Of a stretch of DNA of 64,000 bases, positions 16,014 to 24,507 are shown piece after piece (position 1 is the first letter of the stretch; each line of letters opens with the position of its first letter). Position numbers and translations under genes: made by a program. The stretch is from positions 22,631 to 86,630 of the forward strand of contig JAFRUS010000040.1 in NCBI GenBank assembly GCA_017438745.1, given 5' to 3'. The notes beneath the pieces were generated by a model. That model had not been told where the DNA came from. It ran no database searches and worked only from the letters and a program-made list of their open reading frames with translations. The DNA comes from Oscillospiraceae bacterium. Its GTDB lineage: Bacteria > Bacillota > Clostridia > Oscillospirales > Ruminococcaceae.

Positions 16014-16355
16014 AGATCTTCCTCCGTTCAGAATAACTTAACATTCAATATAAGTTTATCACATATACGCATAAATTGCAAACAGAGCACATATTAATCA
16101 GAATCCATATGTAACTGTATTTGTATCAAAGTTGATCGTTATATATAATTTTGAATCCTCATACTGTAAAGGGACGAAACTGTTTACTACCGATAACTGA
16201 AGTGATAAAAATGGATAAAGAGCTTCTGCCTGTTTATTGCGCATCACCTAATCAGCTATTGAATAATCCTCAAAAAAGTGATATAGTATAAATATTATTG
16301 ACCGACTTTAAGAAAAAATTTCATATATTATTTGTGAACCAGGGAGATGAAATAA
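16014..16355. other. Intergenic stretch with gene remnant
   Basis: This region holds the decayed copy described at 16099-16215 and AT-rich sequence with a possible -35 (TTGACC, 16298-16303) and a poorly spaced -10 (TATATT, 16324-16329) ahead of the lipoprotein gene at 16356. Nothing else is seen. Confidence 0.5.
16099..16215 (-). pseudogene. Remnant of a 267-aa membrane protein paralogue
   Basis: On the minus strand, 16099-16145 matches the last ~15 codons of the gene at 11539-12342 almost base for base (both have TCCATATGTAACTGTATT on the plus strand). Directly next to it, 16150-16215 matches a segment of that gene about 440 bp further in (ATACTGTAAAGGG at 11990). The intervening coding sequence is missing and no start remains, so this is an internally deleted relic. 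Confidence 0.8.
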
Positions 16356-17612
16356 ATGAATTATATCAGATCTTCTTCTGACAGCTCAGTAAAGGCTGTT
16401 CGTAGAAAAACTCTTACTGCGATCATTATGGCTGTGATGACTTCGTTATCTGCTTTCAGTTTCCACGGATGCAGTATGGATGAGAATAAAACAGCAGAAG
16501 AAAGCAGCGTTTCAACAGCTGTCACGGAAACATCAGCAGCACAGTCTTTGACTGTATGCAGTACATCGGAGACCAGACCGGATAATACATCTGCTCTGAC
16601 AACGCTGGTGACATCTGAAAATACTTCGGCAGTAACTACCTCACCGGTGACATCATCTGTTAAAGTGACAACAGAATTTGATAACGGATATGACGGACCG
16701 GATCCGTTTCGGTATCTTTATAAGAATTATGATTCCTATTACTCAAGTTTTAGCAGTAATTATGATCCGGATACAGATATATCGTTACGATATGATGAAC
16801 ATAATGAGAAGCATGATATAAGCTTAATGCTTGATGCACAGCGTAAAAAAATCCTTTATCGAAATTTTGGCATAGGGTACGATTCTGAAAAAAAATGTTA
16901 TAATACCAGATGGCAGAAATGTGATATTCCTGATGACAAAGATGAGTTATTCACTCTTACAGTTTATGAAAACGGTACTGAAGTTCAGAAGATAAAAGTC
17001 CTTGAACATGATACTGGAAAAGAAGAATATGGGAAGCAGGAATATGTTCAGTATATGGTGTTTACAGAATCTGACGGTTCTGAGATGTGTGTAACGAGAA
17101 ATATATCTCTTTCTGAGGACCGCATCAAAGGAATCAGCGAATTTTATTATTATGTTGACCCTTCATGGGACGGAAATAAATTAAGCGATTCATATAAGGA
17201 TCTTTTTCCGGCACAAAGCATTAAGTTCAGTTTTATGAGATCTGGATACATTGTTTTCAGGTCCGGAGAATATCGTCTTGAATCTTCAGAAAAAAGAGGA
17301 AATATTTTTCAGGCTGAAATATCTGAACCTCAGCTTTTGAGTGACAGTGAAACAGATATTTTAAACAATTACTTTACATCTCACGATCTTGTCGAAGTAA
17401 ATACTGATATTGTAAAGCTTTTCAGTCAGGATATGAAATTCTGCATTTATGTACCGGATAAAGAGAAACTTGTTATTTCTTTCTACAGGAACAGAAAACT
17501 TGTAAATTTTGCTGATGAAATGACCGAGCATGTTTACATGCTTGCTGATGCGGAACAGCTTGATGCGTTGTATGATATAGCTTCGCAGTATGAGAGCGTC
17601 ATATCTGACTGA
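16356..17612 (+). CDS. Lipoprotein paralogue 1
   Basis: This 418-aa protein has a basic N-terminus, hydrophobic stretch and lipobox FHGC near residue 39, so it should be lipid-anchored outside the membrane. A Ser/Thr-rich spacer of about 70 residues leads to a soluble domain of about 300 residues that I do not recognise. It is a tandem paralogue of the next gene: both share the lipobox context (HGCS), a YDEHNEKHD/YEEHSKRID motif and a similar C-terminus (LADAEQLDALYD versus VEDADELKPLYD). GGGAGATG lies upstream of the start. The pair are 14 nt apart. Confidence 0.8.
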   Translation: MNYIRSSSDSSVKAVRRKTLTAIIMAVMTSLSAFSFHGCSMDENKTAEESSVSTAVTETSAAQSLTVCSTSETRPDNTSALTTLVTSENTSAVTTSPVTSSVKVTTEFDNGYDGPDPFRYLYKNYDSYYSSFSSNYDPDTDISLRYDEHNEKHDISLMLDAQRKKILYRNFGIGYDSEKKCYNTRWQKCDIPDDKDELFTLTVYENGTEVQKIKVLEHDTGKEEYGKQEYVQYMVFTESDGSEMCVTRNISLSEDRIKGISEFYYYVDPSWDGNKLSDSYKDLFPAQSIKFSFMRSGYIVFRSGEYRLESSEKRGNIFQAEISEPQLLSDSETDILNNYFTSHDLVEVNTDIVKLFSQDMKFCIYVPDKEKLVISFYRNRKLVNFADEMTEHVYMLADAEQLDALYDIASQYESVISD

Positions 17613-17626
17613 ACGGAGGTGATACA

Positions 17627-18868
17627 GTGAAAAAATATGTAAGTACAAACTCAGACAGAACTGAAAGAATAAAACGTGGTTCTTTATCATCATTTTCTTG
17701 TTTGTTTGCAGTTCTTATTACAGCAACTGCAGTGTTCAGTCTTCATGGATGCAGCACTGGAAAAACTGACGGGGATCCTTTAACAGAAATATCAGATACA
17801 GAATCCGCTGCAGTTTCAGAATCAACGGAGGCTGAGACATCAGTCTCCGCTTCGACAGAATTTGAACCGACAGGAACAGCGACATCCTGTACCTCTTTAA
17901 CTTCATCAGTTTCATCGTCTCAGGAAGGATCTGTATTCGTAACAAATGTATCTGATATTCCGGTCAGTTATTCAGTAAATACGGAAGCGACAACGGAAGT
18001 TACTGCAGATTTCAGCAGTATAAGAAAATATGCACTGAATGATAAATATACATTTACGTATGAAGAGCATTCAAAACGAATTGATGCTGTATTTGATTTT
18101 GATGACATACTTAAAGAAGAATTTATTGAATGTGTGAAATCAGAGACAGAAGGTAAGCATTATTATCTGTATGAAGGTGACATACCTGATGAGTACAGGA
18201 TCCTTTATACTGTGACCATAAATGATCATAATGAACTTCAGAAGATCACAGTGGCAGATTATGAAGTGCTGGATAATTCATACTTGAAAGAGTACTGCTG
18301 TATAATAATCAGTGAGCCTGGAAAAGAAGATAAATGTTTACGGTCATCAGTTATTTCCAATTGCTTCGAAGACTTTGTGTATAAAGTTGATCCAAGAGAT
18401 CAGTTCAGAACATCAAAAGAAGATTTTGATATGATTACAGATGAAAGCAAATTTGAATGCGATGACAGACTGCGTTTTTATGATTATTCTCTTACCGGAA
18501 GAGATTATTTTGGAGATGTATCATATGAAGAATTAAGCGATGAGCTTAAGGAGATCATATATAATTATTTAAATACTCATGAACTGCGTTCGATGTCGCA
18601 TGGATACGGACAGGAGCTTGATACAGATTATGAATGCAGAGCATTTTCACTGTATTTTTCTCCGCTTGAAAAGCAATCTTCTCCTGGCGGCGGAAGATGG
18701 CTGACATTTCTGAAAAACAGAAAATTCATTGCCATCGGCAACAACATGGCCGGTTCATCCTCAACGATGTATGTTGTGGAAGATGCGGATGAACTTAAGC
18801 CGCTTTATGATTTTTATGAAAAACATCTGAGAGAAGTGGAGTATATCGGTCTTTCGAGTGCAGACTGA
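17627..18868 (+). CDS. Lipoprotein paralogue 2
   Basis: This 413-aa lipoprotein starts at GTG, with a very good ribosome binding site (GGAGGTGAT) 6 nt upstream. It has a signal peptide, lipobox LHGC near residue 42, a Ser/Thr/Glu-rich spacer to about residue 125, and a soluble domain related to that of its upstream neighbour. It has an extra insertion near the C-terminus (SSPGGGRW). The function is unknown. Tandem duplication is inferred from the shared architecture and motifs. Confidence 0.8.
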   Translation: MKKYVSTNSDRTERIKRGSLSSFSCLFAVLITATAVFSLHGCSTGKTDGDPLTEISDTESAAVSESTEAETSVSASTEFEPTGTATSCTSLTSSVSSSQEGSVFVTNVSDIPVSYSVNTEATTEVTADFSSIRKYALNDKYTFTYEEHSKRIDAVFDFDDILKEEFIECVKSETEGKHYYLYEGDIPDEYRILYTVTINDHNELQKITVADYEVLDNSYLKEYCCIIISEPGKEDKCLRSSVISNCFEDFVYKVDPRDQFRTSKEDFDMITDESKFECDDRLRFYDYSLTGRDYFGDVSYEELSDELKEIIYNYLNTHELRSMSHGYGQELDTDYECRAFSLYFSPLEKQSSPGGGRWLTFLKNRKFIAIGNNMAGSSSTMYVVEDADELKPLYDFYEKHLREVEYIGLSSAD

Positions 18869-18903
18869 TCAGAACTAGACAATATCATGGTGCTTCCGGT
18901 GTA

Positions 18904-20211
18904 ATGTTAAATGCGGCAGCTGTTCACCATAAGAAATATGCATATTTTATCTGGGGTATAGATGATGTAACACATGAAATAACAGGCACGACCTTTAATC
19001 AGTACAGTGATCATCACAAAGAGCCGTATCAGAATTATCTGGCAAGAAATCTCTCACCGAGCATCAATTTTAAATTTGAAGAAGCTGATATTGATGGTAA
19101 AAGAGTGGTTGTACTTATTATTCCGGCTGCTGAAGAAGTGCCGACTTCTTTTAGAGATAAAAGATATCTTCGTATCGGATCATCTAAGTGTAATCTGAAA
19201 GATTATCCTAAACGTGAAATTGAACTTTTCAAGATTCTTGACGGCAGAACAGAAACTATTGAAAACAAGCCTGCAAAATATCAGGATCTTACCTTTAATA
19301 AGCTGTTCGGATATTACGGTTCAAAGGGGATAACGCTGAACGAAAAAACTTTCGTTAAAAACCTTGGGCTTATGACTGAAGACGGGAAGTATAATATTCT
19401 TGCACAGCTTTTATCAGATGATTCACATTTTCCAGTGAGAGTATCTATTTTTACAGGGAAGAATAAGGCTTCAGATCTTTTTGCTGTTCGTGAATTCGGG
19501 TACAACTGCCTTCTGTATACGCTCGACGATCTGCTTCGTTATGGGGATGTACTGAATATCAGGCAGGCTGATGAGCGAAATAGAATAGTTGAAAGAAAAG
19601 AAGTTCTTCTTTTTGATAGTGATGCATTCCGTGAAGCTATGATAAATGCTGTTCTTCACAATAAGTGGGTAGATGGCAATGAACCGATGATTTCAGTTTT
19701 TTCAGACAGAATAGAGATTCTATCACGCGGAACGCTTGCACCGATGCAGACTATGGAAGGATTTTTTATAGGTGAATCGGTTCCGGTAAATGAAAAGTTA
19801 TCTGAAATTTTCCTTCAGTTGCATATAAGTGAGAAGTCCGGTCGTGGCGTACCGAAGATCATTGATAAATACAGTAGGGATATCTTTACTTTCAGAGAGA
19901 ATTCGATAGTAGTAACGATACCTTTTGAATGGATCAACTCAGTTGAGGAGAAAAACAATTACATCGAAGACAAAACTGAAGTACCCAAAGAAAAGACTGA
20001 TATAAAATCTGATGCAATTCAGAAATTAAATGCAAGACATGAACGAATTATGCTGGAAATGAAAAATAATCCGGATATAACTATTGCTGAATTAAGCAGA
20101 ATAATGAATATTAGCTCTACAGCAATTTCTAATTGTATATCTGAATTGAAAAAAGAAGGAAAAATAGAGAGAACAGGATCCTTAAAAGCGGGACATTGGA
20201 TATTAAAATAG
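18904..20211 (+). pseudogene. AlbA_2/divergent-AAA type regulator, 5' truncated
   Basis: The 435-codon frame encodes most of an AlbA_2-domain (schlafen-like, formerly 'AAA_4') protein: GIDDVTHEITGT and FRDKRYLRIGSS in the N-terminal domain, EAMINAVLHN and SGRGVPKI in the middle, and a C-terminal winged helix (ELSRIMNISSTAISNCISELKKEG). The usual first 30-40 residues containing the EFK segment are missing: homology begins at LNAAAVHHKKYAYF, right after the ATG, and the DNA upstream is unrelated. No good ribosome binding site precedes 18904. It is probably a truncated, non-functional gene, although translation from 18904 cannot be excluded. Confidence 0.7.
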
Positions 20212-20234
20212 TAATTATTTATCAGATCAGTCGA

Positions 20235-20560
20235 ATTCCAAATGACAACAAATGATAACAAATGATAGTAAACAAGTGTAATAATGGCAAATGAAAATGA
20301 GCGTGAAAAGGCTCAAAACTCGTATTTACGAGGGATATCTTTGAACTATAAGAAGTAATATTTAATTAAATCAGCCACTTTCCAAATGATAACAAATGAT
20401 AACAAATGATAACAAATGATAGTAAACCAAATTCTGCAAGTCCGCTGTAAGAAAATAAAATAGGCTTAAATCCCGTACTTTCGAGGTTTATCTTTTTATT
20501 TTATGAATACATTCTACAATAGATTATAGAATTCCAAATGATGGCGAATGACGGTGTGGT
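20235..20560. repeat. Three ~150-bp units carrying 10-bp iterons
   Basis: Units begin with TTCCAAATGA at about 20236, 20380 and 20532. The first two contain AACAAATGAT repeated head to tail with a 10-bp period (three perfect copies at 20391-20420), each cluster ending in AGTAAAC. Units 1 and 2 also share a downstream segment (AGGCT.AAA..CGTA.TT.CGAGG). Because the period is 10 and not a multiple of 3, this is not a coding repeat; it places the motif on one face of the helix. Confidence 0.8.
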
Positions 20561-20652
20561 GCTTGCTGATTAAAAAAGTTGGTTAAACGCTTACATTTTT
20601 AGATAATATATTTAACTGTATGTAAAAACCAATATTGCAAAGTTAGATTGAG

Positions 20653-20720
20653 GTTGAGGATAAAAGTTGGGTATAAATAATTAGGTTGGGTTTAATGTTG
20701 GGTATAAAGTTGGGTAAAAA
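20653..20720. repeat. Five copies of a 12-bp repeat (GTTGGGTATAAA)
   Basis: Copies lie at 20653-20664, 20666-20677, 20685-20696, 20697-20708 and 20709-20720; the last three are directly contiguous. They differ at only a few positions (GAGGATAAA, GGGTTTAAT, GGGTAAAAA). The array ends immediately before the hairpin at 20718. Confidence 0.8.
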
Positions 20721-20752
20721 AGGTGCACATCCATTCCGGATATGTACCTTTT
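20718..20752 (+). terminator. Terminator-like hairpin, left copy flanking the sigma module
   Basis: GGTGCACATCC (20722-20732) pairs with GGATATGTACC (20738-20748) with one mismatch, preceded by A and followed by T residues. An almost identical hairpin lies at 22734-22770, after the sigma/partner module. Confidence 0.7.
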
Positions 20753-20793
20753 ACTTATGATTTGACAGTAACCGAAAAAAATTAAAAAAACCG

Positions 20794-20820
20794 TGTAACC
20801 TTTTTGAATACTTCGGGTCT
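20794..20820 (+). promoter_or_regulatory. ECF-type promoter upstream of the sigma factor gene
   Basis: TGTAAC (20794-20799), 16 bp, then GGTCTG (from 20816) resembles the -35/-10 elements (TGAAAC...CGTC) used by ECF sigma factors rather than a sigma-A promoter. This suggests autoregulation of the sigma gene 60 bp downstream (inference). Confidence 0.55.
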
Positions 20821-20880
20821 GTATAGATGAAGAGGAAATCATCCGGATGAAGAATCAAAAATGAAAGAAGGGGAAAGAGT

Positions 20881-21438
20881 ATGGAAGATGAAGCTATAAT
20901 CAGATTATATCAGAACCGTTCGGAAGCCGCTATTGCGGAAACTGAACTTAAATACGGCAGCTACTGCCGAAAGATCGCAGACGGAATACTCGGAGACAGG
21001 GGTGAGGTTGAGGAGTGCATGAACGATCTGTTCATGAGCCTCTGGAATTCGATACCTCCTGTAGTACCGAGAATTTTCAGAGCTTTTGCGGCAAAGATAA
21101 CAAGAAATCTTGCGCTTAAAATGTATGAAAAGAAGAAAACTCTTAAAAGGGATCACAGTCAGGTAGGCCAGACTATCGAGGAACTTGCGGAGTGTATTGC
21201 TTCCGGTGAAAATACTCAGACACATATAGAGCATAAGGAAGTCATCGCCGCACTTAATGAATTTCTCGGAACACTTGATGAAAAAAAATGCCGTCTCTTC
21301 ATGCAGAGATATTTCTACATGAAACCGATCAAAGATATCGCAGAGGAAAACGGTATTTCCGCAGGTTCGCTCAAAACTCTTCTCTGCAGAACAAGAGCTG
21401 ACCTCAGAAAATTCATCGAAGAAAGAGATCTGTACTGA
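20881..21438 (+). CDS. ECF-type RNA polymerase sigma factor
   Basis: This 185-aa protein has sigma region 2 (about residues 10-75, DRGEVEECMNDLFMSLWNSIPP) and region 4 (about 125-183, IKDIAEENGISAGSLKTLLCRTRADLRKF), and no region 3, as in ECF sigma factors. It would direct RNA polymerase to a small regulon. The promoter at 20794 is of ECF type. GAAGGGGAAAGAG precedes the ATG. The next gene, 21 nt downstream, encodes a single-pass membrane protein with anti-sigma layout. Confidence 0.9.
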   Translation: MEDEAIIRLYQNRSEAAIAETELKYGSYCRKIADGILGDRGEVEECMNDLFMSLWNSIPPVVPRIFRAFAAKITRNLALKMYEKKKTLKRDHSQVGQTIEELAECIASGENTQTHIEHKEVIAALNEFLGTLDEKKCRLFMQRYFYMKPIKDIAEENGISAGSLKTLLCRTRADLRKFIEERDLY

Positions 21439-21459
21439 TCAGTGAACGGAGGAAAGAAT

Positions 21460-22713
21460 ATGAATAAAGATAAAGAGAACATGGAAAGAAAAAATACAGA
21501 TATAGAAACAGCTGCACAGCTTCTCCGCGACTTCGGGGAAGTTGATGAAAGTTTCATTGAAAAAGCGGCAGATACAGATATTGCAGTAACAACAGGAGGA
21601 AGAAGAATTTCCTGGGTAGGTGTATTTGCAGCAGCTGCTGCGGTTTTCATTGGTGTGATGGTAGTTAAAAATATTCCTGAAAAAAGCAGTGATCCGTTTA
21701 CACCTGCTCTGACAGATATTTCAGTTACAGAACCGGCAGTTTCTGAAGCGGACGGCTCCGTTACAGATGTTTCATCAGACAAACAGAAGGCTCCTGTCGT
21801 TACAGTTATTGAAACTGTGATATCTGAGATGCCGGGTGCTTCAGAAAAAGCAAATGTGTCGGAAACTTCTGCGGAAGATAAAAAGGTATCAGAAGATGTT
21901 TCAGCATCTGTAACTGAAGCGGTTAGTGAGAAGAATGAGAATACTGATTCGACAGCATATCCGTATCCGGAAGATATTAAAGCGGATCATGCCAAGGTAA
22001 CAAAGAACAGTGACGGAACGCTGCGTGTAACTCTTGACAATGGCAGATTTGCCATTACACTTCCATCCTACTGGGAAGGACATTTTGTTATAACTGAAAA
22101 TATGTTCTGCTCAAAGATATCATATAATAACAGCCATAGTGGAAAACTGTTTTCATATCAGATCAGGAATTTTTCAAATGAGGAAGAGCTTTTAGGCGCC
22201 GAATTTCGTAATATACCTGAATGGGCTTCGCTGCGCGGAGCATCCGGAGACAGATACCTGCAGACTATCAGAGTTTCTGATGTACAGTATAATGAAGAAG
22301 ATGAATCAGAAAGTGCAGAGTACAGAAGCCTGGAAAATGATGATATGTTCAGAGCTCTGAGCAATACAGAGAGCTTATCTGAAGAGTCCGGCAGGATGGA
22401 AAAGATCATGCATTTACCTGACAGTGAATATTTCAAGGCTCATATTGAACGTCCTTATAACTATCAGACCGAGGAACAGCGTGCAGGCGAAGCAATAAAC
22501 TATACTTCATATGACGACGATTATGTTCTTAACGGTGCGTCAAAAGAAGGCAATGAGTACTGGCCTCTGGAAGAAGGCTGGAATGTAACTGTTAAGAGAG
22601 CAGTTCAGAATGAAGACGGATTGTTCTACGATTGCTATGATTCAGAAGACGGTGATCACTATAAATGGGTACCAGCCAAAGATATAATGTTTGATCTTGC
22701 GTCCGGACACTGA
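21460..22713 (+). CDS. Single-pass membrane protein, probable anti-sigma factor
   Basis: This 417-aa protein has an N-terminal cytoplasmic segment of about 45 residues with an AAQLLRDFGEVDESFIEKA helix, one membrane span near residues 47-68 and a Ser/Thr/Glu-rich spacer to about residue 165. An extracytoplasmic domain of about 250 residues with no recognised family follows. Position after an ECF sigma gene and this topology suggest an anti-sigma or sensor role. GTG at 21442 would add 6 codons, but ACGGAGGAAAG supports ATG 21460. The spacer and extracellular style resemble the tandem lipoproteins at 16.4-18.9 kb. Confidence 0.75.
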   Translation: MNKDKENMERKNTDIETAAQLLRDFGEVDESFIEKAADTDIAVTTGGRRISWVGVFAAAAAVFIGVMVVKNIPEKSSDPFTPALTDISVTEPAVSEADGSVTDVSSDKQKAPVVTVIETVISEMPGASEKANVSETSAEDKKVSEDVSASVTEAVSEKNENTDSTAYPYPEDIKADHAKVTKNSDGTLRVTLDNGRFAITLPSYWEGHFVITENMFCSKISYNNSHSGKLFSYQIRNFSNEEELLGAEFRNIPEWASLRGASGDRYLQTIRVSDVQYNEEDESESAEYRSLENDDMFRALSNTESLSEESGRMEKIMHLPDSEYFKAHIERPYNYQTEEQRAGEAINYTSYDDDYVLNGASKEGNEYWPLEEGWNVTVKRAVQNEDGLFYDCYDSEDGDHYKWVPAKDIMFDLASGH

Positions 22714-22733
22714 TAACAAGTAAAGTCAGTATA

Positions 22734-22770
22734 AAAAAGGTGCACATCCATTTCCGGATATGCACCTTTT
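22734..22770 (+). terminator. Terminator hairpin, right copy flanking the sigma module
   Basis: GGTGCACATCC (22739-22749) pairs with GGATATGCACC (22756-22766) with one C-A mismatch, and is flanked by A and T runs. It is near-identical to 20718-20752 and lies between convergent genes. Confidence 0.8.
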
Positions 22771-22792
22771 ATGTTTGTGGTTGGTTATGACT

Positions 22793-23572
22793 TCACTTAT
22801 TCATCTTCTTTCTGTACTCCGAAGGCGTACAGCCGTTCATCTTTTTGAACTGCCTCATAAAATGCACATCGCTTTCATATCCGCATTTTGCGGCGATGGA
22901 TGATACGGTGTCATTTGTGGATGACAGCAGATCGCAGGCGTGTTTTATTTTGCATTCTATAACGTCGTTGATACAGGTGATGCCGAAGGTCTGACGGTAG
23001 AGGAGCTGGAAGTAGGAGCGGCTCAGATTTACCTGACTGCAGATGGAATCGACTGTCCATTTTTCGCCGGGACGGCTGTGGATGTTTTTTCGTATTTCAA
23101 GAAGCTTGTCGTAGTAAGGCGGTTTCTGCAGAAGATCCTCGGTTTTTATCTCGTTGCCGAGAACCGTAAAAAGCGAGGATGTGTAATGCTCCAGAAGCTC
23201 CTGCTTGTGATTGCCGAGATTGTAGTATTCGTTTAAGATTATGTTTAACAGCGAATCCGTCTTGCTGCAGGCGGAAAGGCGGTAAAGCGTGTTGGTGTTG
23301 ATATGATATGGTACAGCGGTATCGGAGCGGCTGTCGCATTTTATTATTATCCTGTCGTAGATGAGTACCTCACCGGTCGCGTAAATGCTGTATTCTGTCT
23401 TTTCATTTATAATGATAAATGACATCCTGAATTTCTGCGTGAAGTTTTCGCCGAAGCGGAATACAGCAGGAGATTTCAGAATATACAGTGCGATAGTGTT
23501 TTCCGGCGTCTGATATGAATGCCGGTAGAACTCGTCCTGATGGCAGTTGAAGTTGATATCTGTAATAGTCAT
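22793..23572 (-). CDS. AraC-family transcriptional regulator
   Basis: This 259-aa regulator has an N-terminal cupin-like sensing region and a C-terminal double helix-turn-helix (about residues 158-259) with SRSYFQLLYRQTFG and the closing FMRQFKKMNGCTPSEYRKK motif. It is the last gene of a leftward sugar-uptake operon and starts 83 nt after the upstream permease gene, separated by a strong hairpin (23592-23627). AAAGGA precedes the start. It probably senses the transported oligosaccharide and controls the operon (inference). Confidence 0.9.
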   Translation of the reverse strand: MTITDINFNCHQDEFYRHSYQTPENTIALYILKSPAVFRFGENFTQKFRMSFIIINEKTEYSIYATGEVLIYDRIIIKCDSRSDTAVPYHINTNTLYRLSACSKTDSLLNIILNEYYNLGNHKQELLEHYTSSLFTVLGNEIKTEDLLQKPPYYDKLLEIRKNIHSRPGEKWTVDSICSQVNLSRSYFQLLYRQTFGITCINDVIECKIKHACDLLSSTNDTVSSIAAKCGYESDVHFMRQFKKMNGCTPSEYRKKMNK

Positions 23573-23591
23573 TGTTTTTATTCCTTTGATT

Positions 23592-23627
23592 TCAGCCGGT
23601 ACTCATTAAGTGGAGAGTACCGGCTGA
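23592..23627 (-). other. Intercistronic hairpin between permease and regulator genes
   Basis: A perfect 13-bp stem (23592-23604 with 23615-23627) with a 10-nt loop and no T tract on either strand. It is more likely an mRNA processing or stability element, separating structural genes from the regulator, than a terminator. Confidence 0.6.
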
Positions 23628-23655
23628 TTTGTTGTATGAAGCTGATATGGTTCTG

Positions 23656-24507
23656 TTATCCTTTTACTGCTCCTGATGTGATACTGTCGGTAAAGGAACG
23701 CTGTGAGCAGAAAAATACAATAAGTGAAGGTATTACAGCAAACAGCGCTGATGCGAGCACTCGGTTGTACTGGAATCCGCTTTCGGCATCCATTGCAAGT
23801 CTGATATATACCGAAAGGGGATATGCCGACGGAGTGTTTACATAGAGGAGCGGTCCCATGAAATCGTTCGAGGTCCATATAAACTGAAATACAGCACAGC
23901 TTACGAGTGCAGGTTTCAAGACCGGTGCGATGATATAGAGAAGAATCTGCATCGATGAGCATCCGTCTATCCTTGCTGCGTCGTCCAGTTCGGAAGGCAC
24001 GCCTTTGAGAAACTGTACGAGCAGAAATACGAAGTACGCATCATAGGCGAAAACTGACGGTGCGATCAGAGCGGTGTAAAGCGGTGAGTCCACCATTCCG
24101 AGTTTGCTGAACAGAATGAACTGCGGGATTATCATTACGGCATCCGGCAGGAACATTGAAGATATCAGCAGACTGAACAGCAGTTTTTTCATCGGGAAAT
24201 TATATCTTCCGAAGCCATATGCCGTAAGCAGGCTTGAAACAAGAGTGAAGAACACTTTCGGTACAAGGTAGACATATGTGTTGAGCAGCGCTTTGATACA
24301 GTTTATGTTGCCGCCGTAGTTGTCAGCAAGTGCGAGATATCCGTCCGGAACAGGTTCCTTTACAAGGAGTGAAAGTCCGGATGTGACTTCGCTGTTGGTT
24401 TTGAAAGTCGCTGAGATCATCCACAGAAGCGGATAGATCATGACTATACCGATAAGGGTGAGTACGGAATAGAGCAGAATGAGATCTGTAGTTTTTCTTC
24501 TTTTCAT
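23656..24507 (-). CDS. Carbohydrate ABC transporter permease (MalG/LacG type)
   Basis: This 283-aa permease has six predicted membrane segments. The EAA loop motif ELDDAARIDGCSSMQILLYIIAP region is diagnostic of the second permease of carbohydrate ABC importers (CUT1 family). It overlaps the other permease gene by 4 nt. Together with the binding protein at 26521-27819 it forms an importer; no ATPase gene lies in the operon, which is usual for CUT1 systems that share one MsmX/MsmK-type ATPase. Confidence 0.93.
   Translation of the reverse strand: MKRRKTTDLILLYSVLTLIGIVMIYPLLWMISATFKTNSEVTSGLSLLVKEPVPDGYLALADNYGGNINCIKALLNTYVYLVPKVFFTLVSSLLTAYGFGRYNFPMKKLLFSLLISSMFLPDAVMIIPQFILFSKLGMVDSPLYTALIAPSVFAYDAYFVFLLVQFLKGVPSELDDAARIDGCSSMQILLYIIAPVLKPALVSCAVFQFIWTSNDFMGPLLYVNTPSAYPLSVYIRLAMDAESGFQYNRVLASALFAVIPSLIVFFCSQRSFTDSITSGAVKG

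Larger units (their letters stand above)
20561..20793 (+). other. Non-coding stretch with 12-bp repeat array and hairpin
   Basis: No gene is seen here. It contains the 12-bp array at 20653-20720 and the terminator-like hairpin at 20718-20752, then AT-rich DNA up to the ECF-type promoter of the sigma factor gene. Confidence 0.5.

Noticed and set aside
20381..20430. Repeat array considered as a CRISPR
   Set aside because: The repeats are 10 bp and contiguous, with no spacers, no palindromic 25-40 bp repeats and no cas genes nearby.
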